DNA of 64,000 bases from assembly GCA_964017185.1 (NCBI GenBank), contig OZ024874.1, positions 34,448,721 to 34,512,720 on the forward strand. Direction: 5' to 3'. Both the position numbers and the translations under genes were made by a program. Below, one piece after another: positions 1-11,968 of the stretch. Origin of the DNA: Rugalucina vietnamica (Eukaryota; Mollusca; Bivalvia; Lucinida; Lucinidae). The notes below the pieces were generated by a model that worked only from the letters and a program-made list of their open reading frames with translations, made no database searches and was not told where the DNA came from. Every line of letters begins with the position of its first letter. Within the stretch, counting starts at the first letter, position 1.

Positions 1-1070
1 GTGGTCAGCCAAACGTAAATATGACGAACACGACAGAGAGGCATACATCATAAGCATACAAGGTATGGATAGATCACATTGTTTTGGATGCACAAGCAAG
101 CGCCTGGTTAAGTTTTAGCTACTTGAGTCGAAAGATAAAAGCTTTAAAGCTACAGTTAGATTTAAATGCACTTTTGAATGTTATAAAAGAACTGGATATA
201 TCAGTTTACTTGGCCTTATTTTGTTTTTCCCGTTCTGCTAATGGATCTAATTTCTGTTTTCAACGTACAATAACTATATTATATTAGTATTCTTGCCACG
301 AGTTCTATGACGATCGTCAGATTAAGGCTGGTTATGACACAGAAAAAGCCCTTCCTATCTTGTCATGAATAACCATGCCAGACCGATCCCTCCTTTACCA
401 CAGGATAGATAGTTTTTAAAATATGAATAAATATCACATCTTACACAGGATTATGTTCTTAAACTTTAAGGTGGACAGGCTATGTGGGCTTTTATGAAGT
501 AACGAAACTTACTATTTCGTTGAATACAGCCATGTCAGACAAGGAAAATTTTGAAAAATATAAACGGCAGGGCTAATAAGACTAATTTCCTGCCATAACG
601 CCAGATAAAAGCATTATGTAGCAAGATTTATATAGAACATGAGGACACAATGCCATGGCAATCTCAATGTGAATCTTTTACAGTAATTTCAAATACTTGC
701 ATAGCAGTAGTGTTTTGTACTAACATGTTGTTGTGTTAATGATAAAACGAATACGGATACTCTACAATATACGGTGGTAGTATTTAAGTTAGCCGTTTAG
801 CCAAACGGAGGCGGTTCGCCCCCTAAGAAAACACTCTGTTTTAGACGATTAATTAAGGATTAAAGTGTAGAAGGGATTCATATAAATGTTAAGAAAACCA
901 AGGAGCTGAGCAGCAGCGCAATGACACGGGTCAGAATCCGTCAACATTGTCAGAACCAGCTCTCTCTGTACAGTAAATTTGACTTTCTTGTCCCAAGTCA
1001 ATGATTTAAAATATCACCTTTTGCATAAGAATTGCATGAATGATTTACAAGTTCAAGTTTCAAGTTTCAA
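1..1070. other. Intergenic DNA, no gene recognised
   Basis: AT-rich sequence with only short open frames lacking any recognisable domain. I see no RNA gene, terminal repeat or tandem repeat here. Confidence 0.5.
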
Positions 1071-1187
1071 GTTTATTAGTTTCCTCTCAGTTTACAATAT
1101 ATGTAAAAACATGAGGTAAACTGACATGCAAAAAGAAAAATGTTATGGCGGTATCTAACAAACAATATACAAATAGACACAAAAACA

Positions 1188-1188
<1 letters not shown>

Positions 1189-1219
<31 letters not shown>
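1189..1219. repeat. (AAT)n microsatellite
   Basis: About ten uninterrupted AAT units followed by an AT-rich stretch. Confidence 0.9.
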
Positions 1220-1220
<1 letters not shown>

Positions 1221-1495
1221 CATATGATATATAATATTATACATATATAAAAATATATAAACATAGACATATGATGAAGGCGACCTAAGACTCGAATAAT
1301 TCAAGGGAGAGAAGATTTAAGACATCGTGATTAAGCAGGACACAGTACACAGTTCAATACAATCTGAGGTTTAATTCAATAAACTTTAGCCATTAAAGGT
1401 TTTGGATTTTTCTGAATCCCAGAAAAATCAACTATACAGTAATTGCAGATATTTACTACAATCGATAAAAGAATAAAGTTATGTTCAGTGTGAAT

Positions 1496-1496
<1 letters not shown>

Positions 1497-1531
<35 letters not shown>
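1497..1531. repeat. Poly(T) tract
   Basis: A 35-nt run of T. On the minus strand it could be the poly(A) tail of a retroposed sequence, but no element body was recognised next to it. Confidence 0.9.
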
Positions 1532-1533
<2 letters not shown>

Positions 1534-1569
1534 CGTTGTTTAATATTTTTAAGAAGGGCATTTCAATTT

Positions 1570-2424
1570 TTGCTGCGTAGCATTAATTATTCTATATTCC
1601 TCCATTTAGGGCGATGATTGTTCTATAACTCCGTGTTGGTCAGTTATAAAAGCTTTGACCGTGCCGTGCAAGTCGTACCCTTGCCTACCGGACATGAAAT
1701 TTCCTTCCACCACCTCAAATTTGTGAAAAAGAAAACTAATCGTAAGATATTTGATACCATAACTACGAAACGAAATTATGAATTATGAATCTCAATATTC
1801 ACCCTAACTGGATCATTTTACAGTGGCAAATGTCATAGCCGTACGGTAGTGATCCGCAGTCATAGACGTGCTTCACATCTTGTAATGCATGCATGTTTCG
1901 TGAAATAGAGCATTTGACATTGTTTTATGTGTATCAACAAATGAGAATATTCTTTTTCTATGTATAGCTATTATCTTGGTAATCAACTTTAAAAAACTAT
2001 AATACTGGCCCGGCAAATCGGATGCGGCAAACTCGGTTTGGTTTGGGTTTGGTTATAGCTACCCGCTTGAATTCAGTCTCGGAAAATGTTACGCAATTTT
2101 GTAGCGTATGAATATCAAAATTTTGTTTATAGGGAAATTTTCAGTCAAGTTTGATAAATTCAAATGTTCATGTTTGCGAACGAAGTTTTTTGTCTTCATT
2201 TGCGCTTAGAAATCGTTAATTGTTTCACGACGCATCAGAATTTAAATCTTAGGCTACAAGTTGCACTTCGATTTGTTTCTGTAAATGCAAACTAAGCCTG
2301 TTACAGATGCTACAGAGTTGGCATGGTATTTTGTGCGACCCTTTTTAAATTGCCCGTACCTTTACAGAAACGAATCAAAATGCTGATTGTAGTCAAATAA
2401 TGAACGCCCTGTGTAATGGAATTG
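1570..2424. other. Intergenic DNA, no gene recognised
   Basis: No long reading frame, RNA gene or clear repeat. AT-rich filler between the poly(T) tract and the AGGTCA-type repeat. Confidence 0.45.
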
Positions 2425-3800
2425 ATAACAAGAGGACCAATGGTCCTATAAACGCTCACCTGAGACCTGAGATATATACATATAAACTTGTTTGACTACA
2501 GTGGTAATATGCATGTATATAACCCCAGGGCAGGGTCAGATAACCCCTGGAGTCTTTCCAAATCACGAAAATTTAGTCCACTTGCCAATTTAATGCAAAT
2601 TTTGCCCTTCAAATGGCATTTTAACAATTTCAATTTTCCCCATTCAAATGCATGGGCGACCTAAGTTGACCTTGCTGAAAAATAGGTCAAGGTCATCACA
2701 GGGTCATGATTTATATAAATTTTGTAGACCTCCATTCCTTGATGCTTCATGCCAAGTTTTAAAATCAAGGACCTGGTTCTGAAGAAGAAATTTTTTAAGA
2801 TTTTTGTTATTTATAACCATGGTGGTCATCTTGGTCATGTGACCATGACAATTTATGCAAACTGTCATTCACATTTTCTAAGGATGCTCTACATAAAATT
2901 TGGCTTTGATTGGCCAAGCGGTTTTAGAGAAGATGTTCAAATATTTTGGTCACATACATGTATATAGCCCCGGGGCAGGGGCAGACAACCCCCTGGGCCT
3001 AAAATATTATCAAAAGAATATATCTTCTGTCCATTTGCTCATTCCTAGCAAGTACTCTGCCATTAAATGACATTTTCCTATTTTCCCCATTCAAATGCAT
3101 GGGCGACCTAAGTTGACCTTGCCGTAAGATAGGTCAAGGTCATCCCAGGGTCATGATTTATTTAAATTTTGTAGAGCTCTATTCCTAGATGCTTCATACC
3201 AAGTTTCAAAATCATAGGCCATCTGGATTTTTAAAGGTTTTTGCTATTTAAAGCCCTGACAGCCATCTTGGTCATGTGACCTGGACCATTAATACAAACT
3301 TTCATTCCCCCTTCCTAAGGATGCTCCATATAACGTTTGGCTTTGACTGGCTAAGTGGTTTCAGAGAAGAAGATGTTTGAATATTTTGGTCATATACATG
3401 GGGCAGGGGCAGACAACCCCCTGGACCCAAAATATTTTCATAAACATAAATCTTCTGTCCATTTGCTCATTCCTAGCAAGTTTTCTGCCATTAAATGACA
3501 TTTTCCTATTTTCCCATTCAAATGCATGGGCGACCTAAGTTGACCTTGCCGTAAAAAAGGTCAAGGTCATCCCAGGGTCATGATTTACACAAACTTTGCA
3601 GAGCTCCATTGCCTGATGATTCATGCCAAGTTTCAAACTCATAGACTTTCTGGTTCTGGAGAAGAAGATTTTTAAAGGTTTTTCCTATTTATAGCCCTCG
3701 CGGCCATCTTGGTCATGTGACCTGGACCATTTATACAAACATTCCTTCCCCCTTCCTAAGGATGCTCCACATGAAATTTGAATTTGATTGGCCAAGTTGA
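2425..3800 (+). repeat. AGGTCA-rich dispersed repeat, three tandem units of ~430-450 bp
   Basis: Three diverged copies of one unit follow each other; the landmark ATTCAAATGCATGGGCGACC recurs near 2642, 3089 and 3516. Each unit holds a TTGACCTTG arm and then a perfect AGGTCAAGGTCA (2684-2695, 3131-3142, 3558-3569), which can fold back on each other. The same family recurs at 37650-38345. It encodes nothing recognisable. It is probably an old non-autonomous element or tandem satellite; its class is unknown. Confidence 0.75.
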
Positions 3801-4285
3801 TTGGCTAAAAACACAGCACGTGGTTTGGAATCACTTTTGAGGTGAGTGCACACGTGGGGTTTTAGATGTGTGCTAGATTTTCAACACAAACACGCCGCAT
3901 AACTTCGTTTTTCAACTTATGCAATGCGTCCATTTTATTTGGAAGATTTTATTTTGACTAATGATGAAGATTTGTGACCATAAACGTCATTTGTATGCCT
4001 CTGATTTGAAAATAACCGATATGCTATGAAGCGGCGTGATAAGCAATGAAGAAAGGGGTCTAGCTATGAAGAAAACTAGTTATGCTTGGATGATGAGCAA
4101 TCCAGTTAATTTTACTATAACGAAATACGCTGATCAGCACTGTATCATCAAGAGGCGTATTTAATAGCATCCTCAGCTTCGACACCAACGATGCAAATCT
4201 GGAAAATGTTCTTGTTTTGAAAAAGCATGATTATTCCTTCACAAGAACATGTTTTGTATGTATTTATGTATTTCAGGCATTTTTC

Positions 4286-4339
4286 TTCGATATGTATGCT
4301 TATCTGTGGTGGTTCTTTTTGTTTTATGTCTTGGTGTAT

Positions 4340-4377
<38 letters not shown>

Positions 4378-4612
4378 TGCTGTTGGCGCCTTATGTATGT
4401 TTTCATATTTTTAGTTAAGTTAAGGTAACTGAGTGGCCACCTATTGGGAAAATAGCTGCTCATTCGGCTTACGATATGTTTCATGGTATAAGTACCTGAT
4501 TGTTAGTTTGGTTTTTTCCCACCTCGGTTTTTGGAGTGGGAATCTTTTTCTGATTGCGCCTTTTCCTGATCTTTGCCTACTTGTACCTTTTTACTTATAT
4601 TTATTTACTGTA
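4286..4612 (+). repeat. Solo copy of the LINE-leader repeat
   Basis: Very close to 17758-18044 and more distantly related to the leader of the CR1-like LINE (16395-16687). Shared landmarks are GCGCCTTATGTATG, GGTAACTGAGTGGCC, GGAGTGGGAATC and the end CCTACTTGTACCTTTT. It is interrupted by a 35-nt poly(T) run (4342-4376). No LINE reading frame follows it. Confidence 0.75.
4342..4376. repeat. Poly(T) tract
   Basis: A 35-nt T run inside the leader repeat, at the position where the 17.8-kb copy has a short A/T run, so it looks like local expansion. Confidence 0.9.
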
Positions 4613-5334
4613 TACATGTGTATATGTAGTTCGCTTCTTATTGGAGGAACGAAAAAGAGCTATATGTATTACAGAAAATGATCAGTTTATTTCTTATTAT
4701 GCATGGAACTATCAGGGTTCATACAGTTACCAGCATGACTACATTATGAAGAGTTTAAAAAGTGTGCACCGGTCTCAGATTTAAAATCCAACAACTGATT
4801 GAATGACCCGATGTAAGCGCAAGCGTGATTGATAATGAGCTAGAAAAAGTGCACAGGTCTAATACTTACTTTTTCCATACTATTTCAAAACAAGAAAGGC
4901 ATTTATCAGCTTTTCTTAGTTGCCGAATAAGCTAAGTAAGTAAGTAACTTCTTTATTTCATAGCTGACGAGGCTATTAAATACGCCTCTTCATAATACCA
5001 GGCTGGCCAGCGCATTTCATTATAGTACAATTAACTGGACTGCTCTAGCTCATAGTATAACAAGTTTTCTTCATAGCTAGTCTCCTTTCTTCATCGCTTA
5101 TCACGCCGCATCATAGCATATCGATTATTTTCCAATCACAGGCATACAAATGACGTTTATGGCCACAAATCTTAATCATTAGTCAAAATAAAATCTTCCA
5201 AATAAAATGGACGCATTGCATAAGTTAGAAAACGAAGTTATTTTGTGTGTTTGTGTTGAAAATCTAGCATACAACCTAAAAACGCACGTGTTGCACTCAC
5301 TTCAAAAGTGATTCCGAAGCACGTGCTATGTTTT

Positions 5335-6424
5335 CAGGTGAAAAAAGCTAGACATGTCATTTTCCGATTTTTGAAAGATGTCTTAAAAAAGGGGTAATTG
5401 ATATTAAAACTAGAGAACAGAGCTGGATTGGTGGCCGTGATTGTTGTTAAGGACGTTGTCAATAACGTAAAGTGTTGACGTTGACATCAGGATCTAGTTC
5501 AAATGTTTTTTTTTCATTACCTCAGTAGGTGGCCAATATGATTTTTACATGACCTCAGTAGGAGGTCAATATGAATGTTTCCTGGGCGTAATAAGGAAAT
5601 TTTCAATACCGTTTTAGTTCTAATTAGCGCACATGCTCCACTAAGCATTCAACCAGGTCGTTTCCGATAATCAAGTGCATAAGCGCTCACGGCTTGACTA
5701 GCAAATTTGTATTTTTTTTACCAAATTTACACATTATTACCGCATTATCCCTAGTAAAACTTAACCGTTGATGATCAAACACTATTTTGCAATAATTGGA
5801 ACACTTGAATGACATCCATATTCGTATCTTTTGATATGGTAATTTCAGCAGTCTTCTTTTCATTCATAGTGTGGGCTTATTATATTGAGTTACCTTAACT
5901 TTAAGTAATTTTGAAAAGTTAAGCGCAATGTGTGCTAATTAGAAGAATACGTTACGTCAGATTTAATCCGGCAGTATCCTTTCTTGTATGTGTTGACCCA
6001 ACATTTTCAATGTACGAGTTTAATTGACACCGATTGATTCAACAATAGCATGTAGGTCTAAAGTTATAACACAAGTGAAATCTACCTATTTTTAAATGGA
6101 CTAGTCAATTGTTAAGATAGAAATTGAGAAAAGTTAACAAGTACAGACATTTTGTGAGGAAAAGAGTTTGACACTTGTATTTGTGGTAATTTGGTGTGCT
6201 GAATCTAAAAGCTGAGAAATTTCGTTTTCATGACCTAATTTGCATATTTTCAAAATGGTATATTAATGATTCTAATATAAATTACCATGGTATATAACTA
6301 AATTCATACATATTATGTTGAAAGATGCCTTCCTCAAAGAATGAATTACACCATTAACGAATTTTAACAGATTTTTTTACAGATTTTTTTCGTAATCATT
6401 GTAATAAAGAGACGTTTAATTAAT
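5335..6424. other. Intergenic DNA, no gene recognised
   Basis: AT-rich, with no domain-bearing reading frame and no terminal repeats that I could pair. Confidence 0.45.
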
Positions 6425-6525
6425 AAATAGAGGATATTCAAGTTTTTGGAGTGAATATGAGTTTTATTTCATTGAGTGAAGTGAAAATTTTTTATATTTC
6501 ATGAGTGCCGAAGGCACATTATGTG
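6425..6525. mobile_element. Half copy of the GAGGATATTCAAG hairpin element
   Basis: Begins ATAGAGGATATTCAAG and runs to the loop sequence GTGCCGAAGGCAC. It matches one arm of the hairpins at 22024-22205 and 41695-41875, but the second arm is missing here. Confidence 0.65.
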
Positions 6526-6710
6526 ATCACACATCTAATGTTAAAATAATTGTATGACTGTTGCTCTAGAAATTATTTGATACAGTTTTCAGCACTGTAG
6601 GGCTATAATGAGACAAGATATTGATGATTTTGTAAGCATCTGCAATTTTTCCTCATTTTTATGTTTTACTGTGTTATATGCTAAGTAATAGATTAAAAGA
6701 ATCTATGATG

Positions 6711-6847
6711 GGGTTGAAGCGGAGACAAGGAAATCTCAGACAAGTTTTCAGATTATTTGAGTCTCACCCGAGGCTCTGCCGAGGATGAGTCTCGAATAAT
6801 CTGAAAACGAGCCTGGGATTTCCTTGTTGAGGCCTCAACACCATCAT
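6711..6847. mobile_element. Hairpin (MITE-like) element
   Basis: The arms 6711-6773 and 6783-6847 are imperfect inverted repeats, pairing ATGATGGGGTTGA with TCAACACCATCAT and CAGATTATTTGAG with CTCGAATAATCTG, around the loop GAGGCTCTGCCGAGG. It has no coding capacity. Confidence 0.65.
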
Positions 6848-6859
6848 TGATTATTTTTC

Positions 6860-9060
6860 TCACCCATCACTTAAACCATTTTGACTCTGAAAGGCTTCAA
6901 GTGTTATTCAGGCAGCCATTTTGTTTTTACATGAAACAATATGCAAATTAAACAGTGAAAAAATAAATAAATATAATTTTGTGTGTGTGTGCTTTTTCAG
7001 CATTTTCTTTGAGCATTAAATGCTCAGCAAAATTAAATTTTGAGATTCTTATTGAAAGCGGCAGACTAAAATTACTCCTGTAAACTTCCTGAAATTAACA
7101 CCTGATGTTTATTTTTGTCACTAACAGTTGACACCCAGCTTATCACTTCCTTATATGGTAGTAAACATAAAGATTTACATTTCTATTGGCCAAATACAGA
7201 AATGACTGGTATTTTGAGACAGCTAAACTATAAATTACTGAGACAGAACTGAGACAGAAAAAAATCTAGGACAAGCACACAATGGGATATGCTTGTCTGA
7301 TGGTTGATAATATGTCAGACTTCAGAGCCCTGGCATTTAGATAATATCATTTTCAGTACAGTGCACTGATGTAGCAATCCTTAATTAACACTCTTATTAT
7401 TGTCAGCAGCTGAGATAAAAATACCTCAATTGGTAATAACTCTTCTGCATCATCAGTGTAAATATTTTCACTGCTCTTCAAGGAACAGTTTTCATTTGCA
7501 TCCCTTAATATTCATGAATATGCAGTACTTTGCACATTGGGCAAAAAATACTATGCCCAAGCATGGCAATGGTAACATAGCATTTGTATTCTAAAACAGA
7601 CCTGGGGTACCAGGTTTTGGGAGGTATTATACTCATATTATGGTTGCCATCGAAACGGTGTGTATTTTGAATGTTTAATAGAATAATATTTTATCTGTGT
7701 GGTTCCTCTGACCACATCGGATCCTTGACACACTGTTCTTAATGGATAGGATAGGTTTTATATTCCAAACCAAACCCATCAGAGGAAGAGATCTTCCTTT
7801 GATTTTCTGATTTTCCAGTGATTTTCTTTTATGAATATTCATGGACATGCAAATCAGATGATTTCATGTTTAACGGTTGCATCTTAGAAATATGCAAATT
7901 AGATGGTAAAGAAGTCATTTCTCAGCTTGCCAACATTGATTTTTGGATTCAGCATACCCAAGTACCCCTAGATGTGATATAAAACCCTTTTTCTCACAAA
8001 ATGCATGTACCTTCATAACTAAGCAACTTTTCTCATTTTCAATCTTATCTCCACGAAAAAGGAACAATCAATCACATATTTGTTTTTCAGATGACCAACA
8101 AATGACCACTTGGTGTATTGGCAGGCTATTTATAACCGCTTAGAACCACTGGTTAAAACCGGTGGTGTTTTCGACCACCCAACCCTGCAACAAATGTAAA
8201 ATAAATACTGTGGTGTAAATAAGTTTTGGGATACAGATTCTGAAAAAGTCGTTTCGACTTCCTTCTGAATCCTCTGTTATATATATGCAATGATTGTATA
8301 AAATGCTTTGTCTGTCTTGTTATATGTGCATGTATATACTGAAAAAAAAAAGTTTAAACCACAAAAAGGTTGGATTATGTCAGTATTTATTAGCAGTTGG
8401 GACTTCAGTGTCAGTGAGCATGTAAAACGTTTTAAAACCTCGAGACCTGGCACTTACCTTTACTTCTGGGGTGCACGTTCTTTCCAGGCCACAATAAACG
8501 GGGACCAAAAGACAGCAGGTTATGCCAAAATACTGTAAATAATCGAGGACGCCTCTTTTCATTCTCGAAACGAACTGAAAAAAAAAAAGAAAAAATGTAC
8601 TCTCACTTTGTACATGAACTCTTGTTATTGGCCATCAAAGAGTCTGACGCCCGATCCACCGGTGCAACACTGGTCTGTCTTTTCGTAGGGGCAACAGCTT
8701 TTTCGCAGAATAAACGAGCCCGCAACGCATAGACAAAGAGTAAATGGCACATTTTAGCGGATGTTTTCGATTTGGAAGATGTATCATAAGCTTCTGATTC
8801 TGATTATATGCATGCAACATGCGTTACGGACTAATGCAACTATCTTACATTTTGCTGGGATATGAATTTTCTCCTGGAAACCATATATTTAATTACAATA
8901 ATGAATCTCCTCTGACAGGTGAGTCAAAATCCTGTCATTTTGGTATCAAATCGATATGAAATTCTGATTTCGTGACTCTATTTCGACGGTTAATTGTTTA
9001 ATTTTTATTGCTGACATAGAGATTTACCGTCCAAAAAGATTTTACCAAACATTTTTGAAA
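6860..9060. other. Intergenic DNA, no gene recognised
   Basis: No convincing reading frame or RNA gene. It holds a short (GT)n stretch near 6980 and a small hairpin at about 8238-8275. Confidence 0.45.
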
Positions 9061-9062
9061 TG

Positions 9063-9087
9063 AAAAAAAAAAAAAAAAAAAAAAAAA
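9063..9087. repeat. Poly(A) tract
   Basis: A 25-nt A run just before the TIR element at 9104; it may be the tail of an unrecognised retroposed sequence. Confidence 0.9.
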
Positions 9088-9103
9088 CATTTCTAGAATT
9101 ATA

Positions 9104-10985
9104 TAGAGGATCTTACACGAGTGGTCATTTCATATGAAATTTATTAAAATAGTGTTTTCTGAGGAAAACTATGTCCCCCAACTGTTTAGTAATTGAAGTT
9201 TAGTTACCTTGTGATATGGAGTTTTTCTATGGAAGACACCATGCCCATCTTGTTCTGTATGGTGTGGTAGTTTAAACTTGTTTTGGACCCTGTCTAAAAT
9301 TAGGTCACGATCACCAAATTCTTATAAACTCACAACAATGCTTCTGTGCAAGTTTGGTTAAAATCCATCAATTGGTTTACAAGTTATCGTGTCCGAAAGA
9401 CTAATTTCAACAGTTATGAACTAGTGACCTTGGAAATTAGGTCAAGGTCACAACAATTTTATCAACTCTGAGCCTCCTCCCAACAATGCTTCTGTGCAAG
9501 TTTGGTCAAAATCCATCAATTAGTTTACAAGATATCGTGTCAGAAAGACTAATTTCAACAGTTTTTGACTAGTGACCTTGGAAATTAGGTCAAGATCACC
9601 AAGATCTTATCAACTCTGAGCCTCCTCTCAACAATGCTTCTTCTGTGCAAGTTTGATCAAAATCCATCAATTAGTTTACAAGATATCGTATCGGAAAAAC
9701 TTATTTCAACAGTTTTTATAGACTCGTGACCTTGAAAATTAGGTCAAGGTCATCAAAATCTTACCAACTCTGAGCCTCCTCCAACAATGCTTCTGTGCAA
9801 GTTTTGTCAAAATCCATCAATTGGTTTACAAGATATTGCATTGGAAAGCCTAATTTCAACATAGTATTTTCTGAGGAAAACTATGTCCCCCCAACCGTTT
9901 AGTAATTGAAGAGTAGTTACCTTGTGATATGAAGTTTTTCTATGGAAGACACCATGCCCATCTTGTTCTGTATGGTGTGGTAGTTTCAACTTGTTTTGGA
10001 CCCTGTCTAAAATAAGGTCACGATCACCAAATTCTTATAAACTTTGAACCTCCTCCCAACAATGCTTATTTGCAAGTTTGGTTAAAATCCATCAATTGGT
10101 TTACAAGATATTGCGTTGGAAATACTAATTTCAACAGTTTTTATGGACTCACAACCTTGAAATTAGGTCAAGGTCACCAAAATCTAATTAACTCTGAGCC
10201 TTCTCGCAACAATGCTTCTGTGCAAGTTTTGTCATAATCCAACATTTTTTATGGACTAGTGACCTTGAAAATTAGGTCAAGGTCACCCAAATTTAACCAA
10301 CTCTGAGCCTCCTCCCAAAAATGCTTCTGTGCAAGTTTGGTCAAAATCCATCAATTGGTTTGCAAGATATTGCATTGGCAAGACTAATTTTAACATTTGT
10401 TATGGACTCGTGACCTTGAAAATTAGGTCAAGGTCACCAAAATCTAATCAACTCTGAGCCTCCTCTCAACAATGCTCTTGTGCAAGTTTGGTCAAAATCC
10501 ATTCATTTGTTCAGAAGATATCGCGTCGGAAAACCTAATTTGATCAGTTTTCATTGTCTGGAGACCTTGAAAATGAGGTCAAGGTCACCAAAATCTAATC
10601 AACTCTTTCCCCCGCCCAAACATGTATCTTTGCAAGTTTGGTCAAAATCCATCCACTGGTTCAAAAGACATTGCGTCGGAAAGAAGCTACTAGACGCCGA
10701 CGCCGACGCCGACGGGATCCGCATCCTTCGGTTGGGGGGACATAATTAAACGAGCCTTCGGCGAGTTTAATAAATTTCATACGAAATGACCACGAGTGTA
10801 AGATTCGTTTTATCATATGACTTTTAAAATAGGATTTTATCGCCTTCGAAGTTGACATATTTTCAATGAAAATTTACATTGTTGTTACGGACGTCGTCAA
10901 TGACGTTACGTATTCCCGCAAAAGTGTTAATACACGTGTGGTCACATGATTTTTATGACATGACGTTATCGACGTCATATGATAA
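9104..10985. mobile_element. Expanded form of the TAGAGGATCTTACAC TIR element
   Basis: The left end (9104-9148) begins TAGAGGATCTTACACGAG. Its reverse complement lies at about 10765-10805, followed by a ~180-bp tail running to GACGTCATATGATAA. In reverse complement, the tail and the inner hairpin match the 295-bp element repeated at 23595-24184. Here the hairpin loop is replaced by ~1.6 kb of tandem repeats (9155-10735). There is no transposase. The two forms look like a short and an expanded version of one non-autonomous family. Confidence 0.7.
9155..10735 (+). repeat. ~150-bp tandem repeat array
   Basis: About nine diverged units, seen from the recurring CAATGCTTCTGTGCAAGTTT and AATCCATCAATTGGTTTAC. 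Most contain TGACCTTG, a short AT spacer and AGGTCAAGGTCA (9439, 9741, 10165, 10274, 10425, 10576). A longer block starting TTTTCTGAGGAAAACTATG occurs at about 9155 and 9862, so there is a higher-order repeat of ~706 bp. The array fills the interior of a TIR element. Confidence 0.8.
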
Positions 10986-11029
10986 TTATTATTACTACTA
11001 CTATTATTACAACTTATAAGAAACGAAAT

Positions 11030-11188
11030 CATTATATATCTGCGCATGTAGATCGCTGTTGTTCTACTGATCCTAAATATTCTATTTTTCCTTTCTATAA
11101 ATTTCACGTCAATGATGTTTCAGCTAGGTTGTCAAAAGAAAAATATTTCTTAAATATATTCAACCCTAAACTTAACAGAACTTGCTGA
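11030..11188 (+). pseudogene. Penelope-like element ORF, C-terminal remnant
   Basis: The last ~50 codons of an open frame end in EKYFLNIFNPKLNRTC followed by a stop. This resembles the end of the GIY-YIG endonuclease domain that closes the single ORF of many Penelope-like elements, where a conserved hydrophobic stretch is followed by a P-x-LN motif. Upstream is low-complexity ATT-rich DNA and then an unrelated TIR element, so the reverse transcriptase and the rest of the endonuclease are absent (5' truncation). The call is supported mainly by the hammerhead motif 79 nt after the stop, a combination known from Penelope-like elements. With such a short peptide, a chance match is possible. Confidence 0.45.
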
Positions 11189-11266
11189 TGTCATGAACGT
11201 TGCGACGTTTTACGTCGCGTTATTATGTGTAAACGTTACTAACGTTGCTATGTTACTATGTTAAAT

Positions 11267-11298
11267 CCGCCTGATGAGTATAACGAAACCGGTCGCGG
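11267..11298 (+). ncRNA. Minimal type I hammerhead ribozyme motif
   Basis: All core parts are present in order: stem I strand CCGC (11267-11270), CTGATGA (11271-11277), a very short stem II (GTATAAC, 11278-11284), GAA (11285-11287), a stem III formed by the self-complementary ACCGGT (11288-11293), cleavage nucleotide C in the triplet GTC (11294), and the stem I partner GCGG (11295-11298). Hammerheads with such tiny helix III are known from Penelope-like retroelements, where they probably act as dimers. A 7-bp ACGTC hairpin lies upstream (11202-11218) and a (TA)n tract starts 41 nt downstream. Self-cleavage is inferred. Confidence 0.75.
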
Positions 11299-11335
11299 TA
11301 ATTAAATAATGTAAAAATCCAGATGTCATTATTTT

Positions 11336-11338
<3 letters not shown>

Positions 11339-11422
<84 letters not shown>
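11339..11422. repeat. (TA)n microsatellite
   Basis: About 42 TA units between the 11.27-kb hammerhead and the 521-bp hairpin. Confidence 0.95.
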
Positions 11423-11425
<3 letters not shown>

Positions 11426-11494
11426 AACAAGTCCTTGTGTCGGTAATGATAGGAAGAAAGAATGAAATGAAGCAACAGCAACAATTTATTTCAG

Positions 11495-11531
11495 TCCTGT
11501 AGCGCTTTCACTTTACAGCTCTTCAGCAGGA
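11495..11531 (-). ncRNA. Minimal hammerhead ribozyme motif, left arm
   Basis: Mirror copy of the motif at 11891-11927, read on the minus strand with identical core and helices. Confidence 0.7.
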
Positions 11532-11890
11532 ACGTCGCCATATTGTTTTGGCGTTACTAAAATTCAAATTCATAACGTCTTGACGTTATCTTTTACGGGA
11601 AATATAGATTAAAGGTTTGACGTCGCGGCAAAAACGTCAAAACTAAAATACAAGATATTTTTCATGCTCAACCCAGTAGAACCCGAAACCAATTCCGTGT
11701 TGGAATTGGAATTGGTTTCGGAATTGGAATTGGTTTCGGGTTCTACTGGGTTGAGCATGAAAAATATCTTGTATTTTAGTTTTGACGTTTTTGCCGCGAC
11801 GTCAAACCTTTAATCTATATTTCCCGTAAAAGATAACGTCAAGACGTTATGAATTTGAATTTTAGTAACGCCAAAACAATATGGCGACGT

Positions 11891-11927
11891 TCCTGCTGAA
11901 GAGCTGTAAAGTGAAAGCGCTACAGGA
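11891..11927 (+). ncRNA. Minimal hammerhead ribozyme motif, right arm
   Basis: Parts in order: stem I strand TCCTG (11891-11895), core CTGAAGA (11896-11902, fits CUGANGA), short stem II region (11903-11912), GAA (11913-11915), self-complementary stem III AGCGCT (11916-11921), cleavage nucleotide A (11922, triplet CTA), stem I partner CAGGA (11923-11927). Stem I is 5 bp and perfect. Stem II is weak (one C-G and one G-U pair). A 7-bp ACGTC-containing hairpin (11834-11849) lies ~41 nt upstream, as for the other motif. Confidence 0.7.
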
Positions 11928-11968
11928 CTGAAATAAATTGTTGCTGTTGCTTCATTTCATTCTTTCTT

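Larger units (their letters stand above)
3808..5334. mobile_element. Non-autonomous TIR element with ~370-bp inverted arms
   Basis: The left arm (3808-4178) is an imperfect reverse complement of the right arm (4962-5334). The outer ends share AAAACA[C/T]AGCACGTG, and the inner ends share GAGG-GTATTTAATAGC-type sequence. The spacer carries a solo copy of the LINE-leader repeat with a poly(T) tract. No transposase reading frame is present and no target duplication is obvious, so this is a dead or non-autonomous foldback-like DNA transposon of unassigned superfamily. Confidence 0.7.

Noticed and set aside
8238-8275. Hairpin AAGTCGTTTCGACTT with CTGAA and TTCTGAATCC, like a degenerate hammerhead
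   Set aside because: The CUGANGA core is not intact on either strand and the stem I partner is missing.
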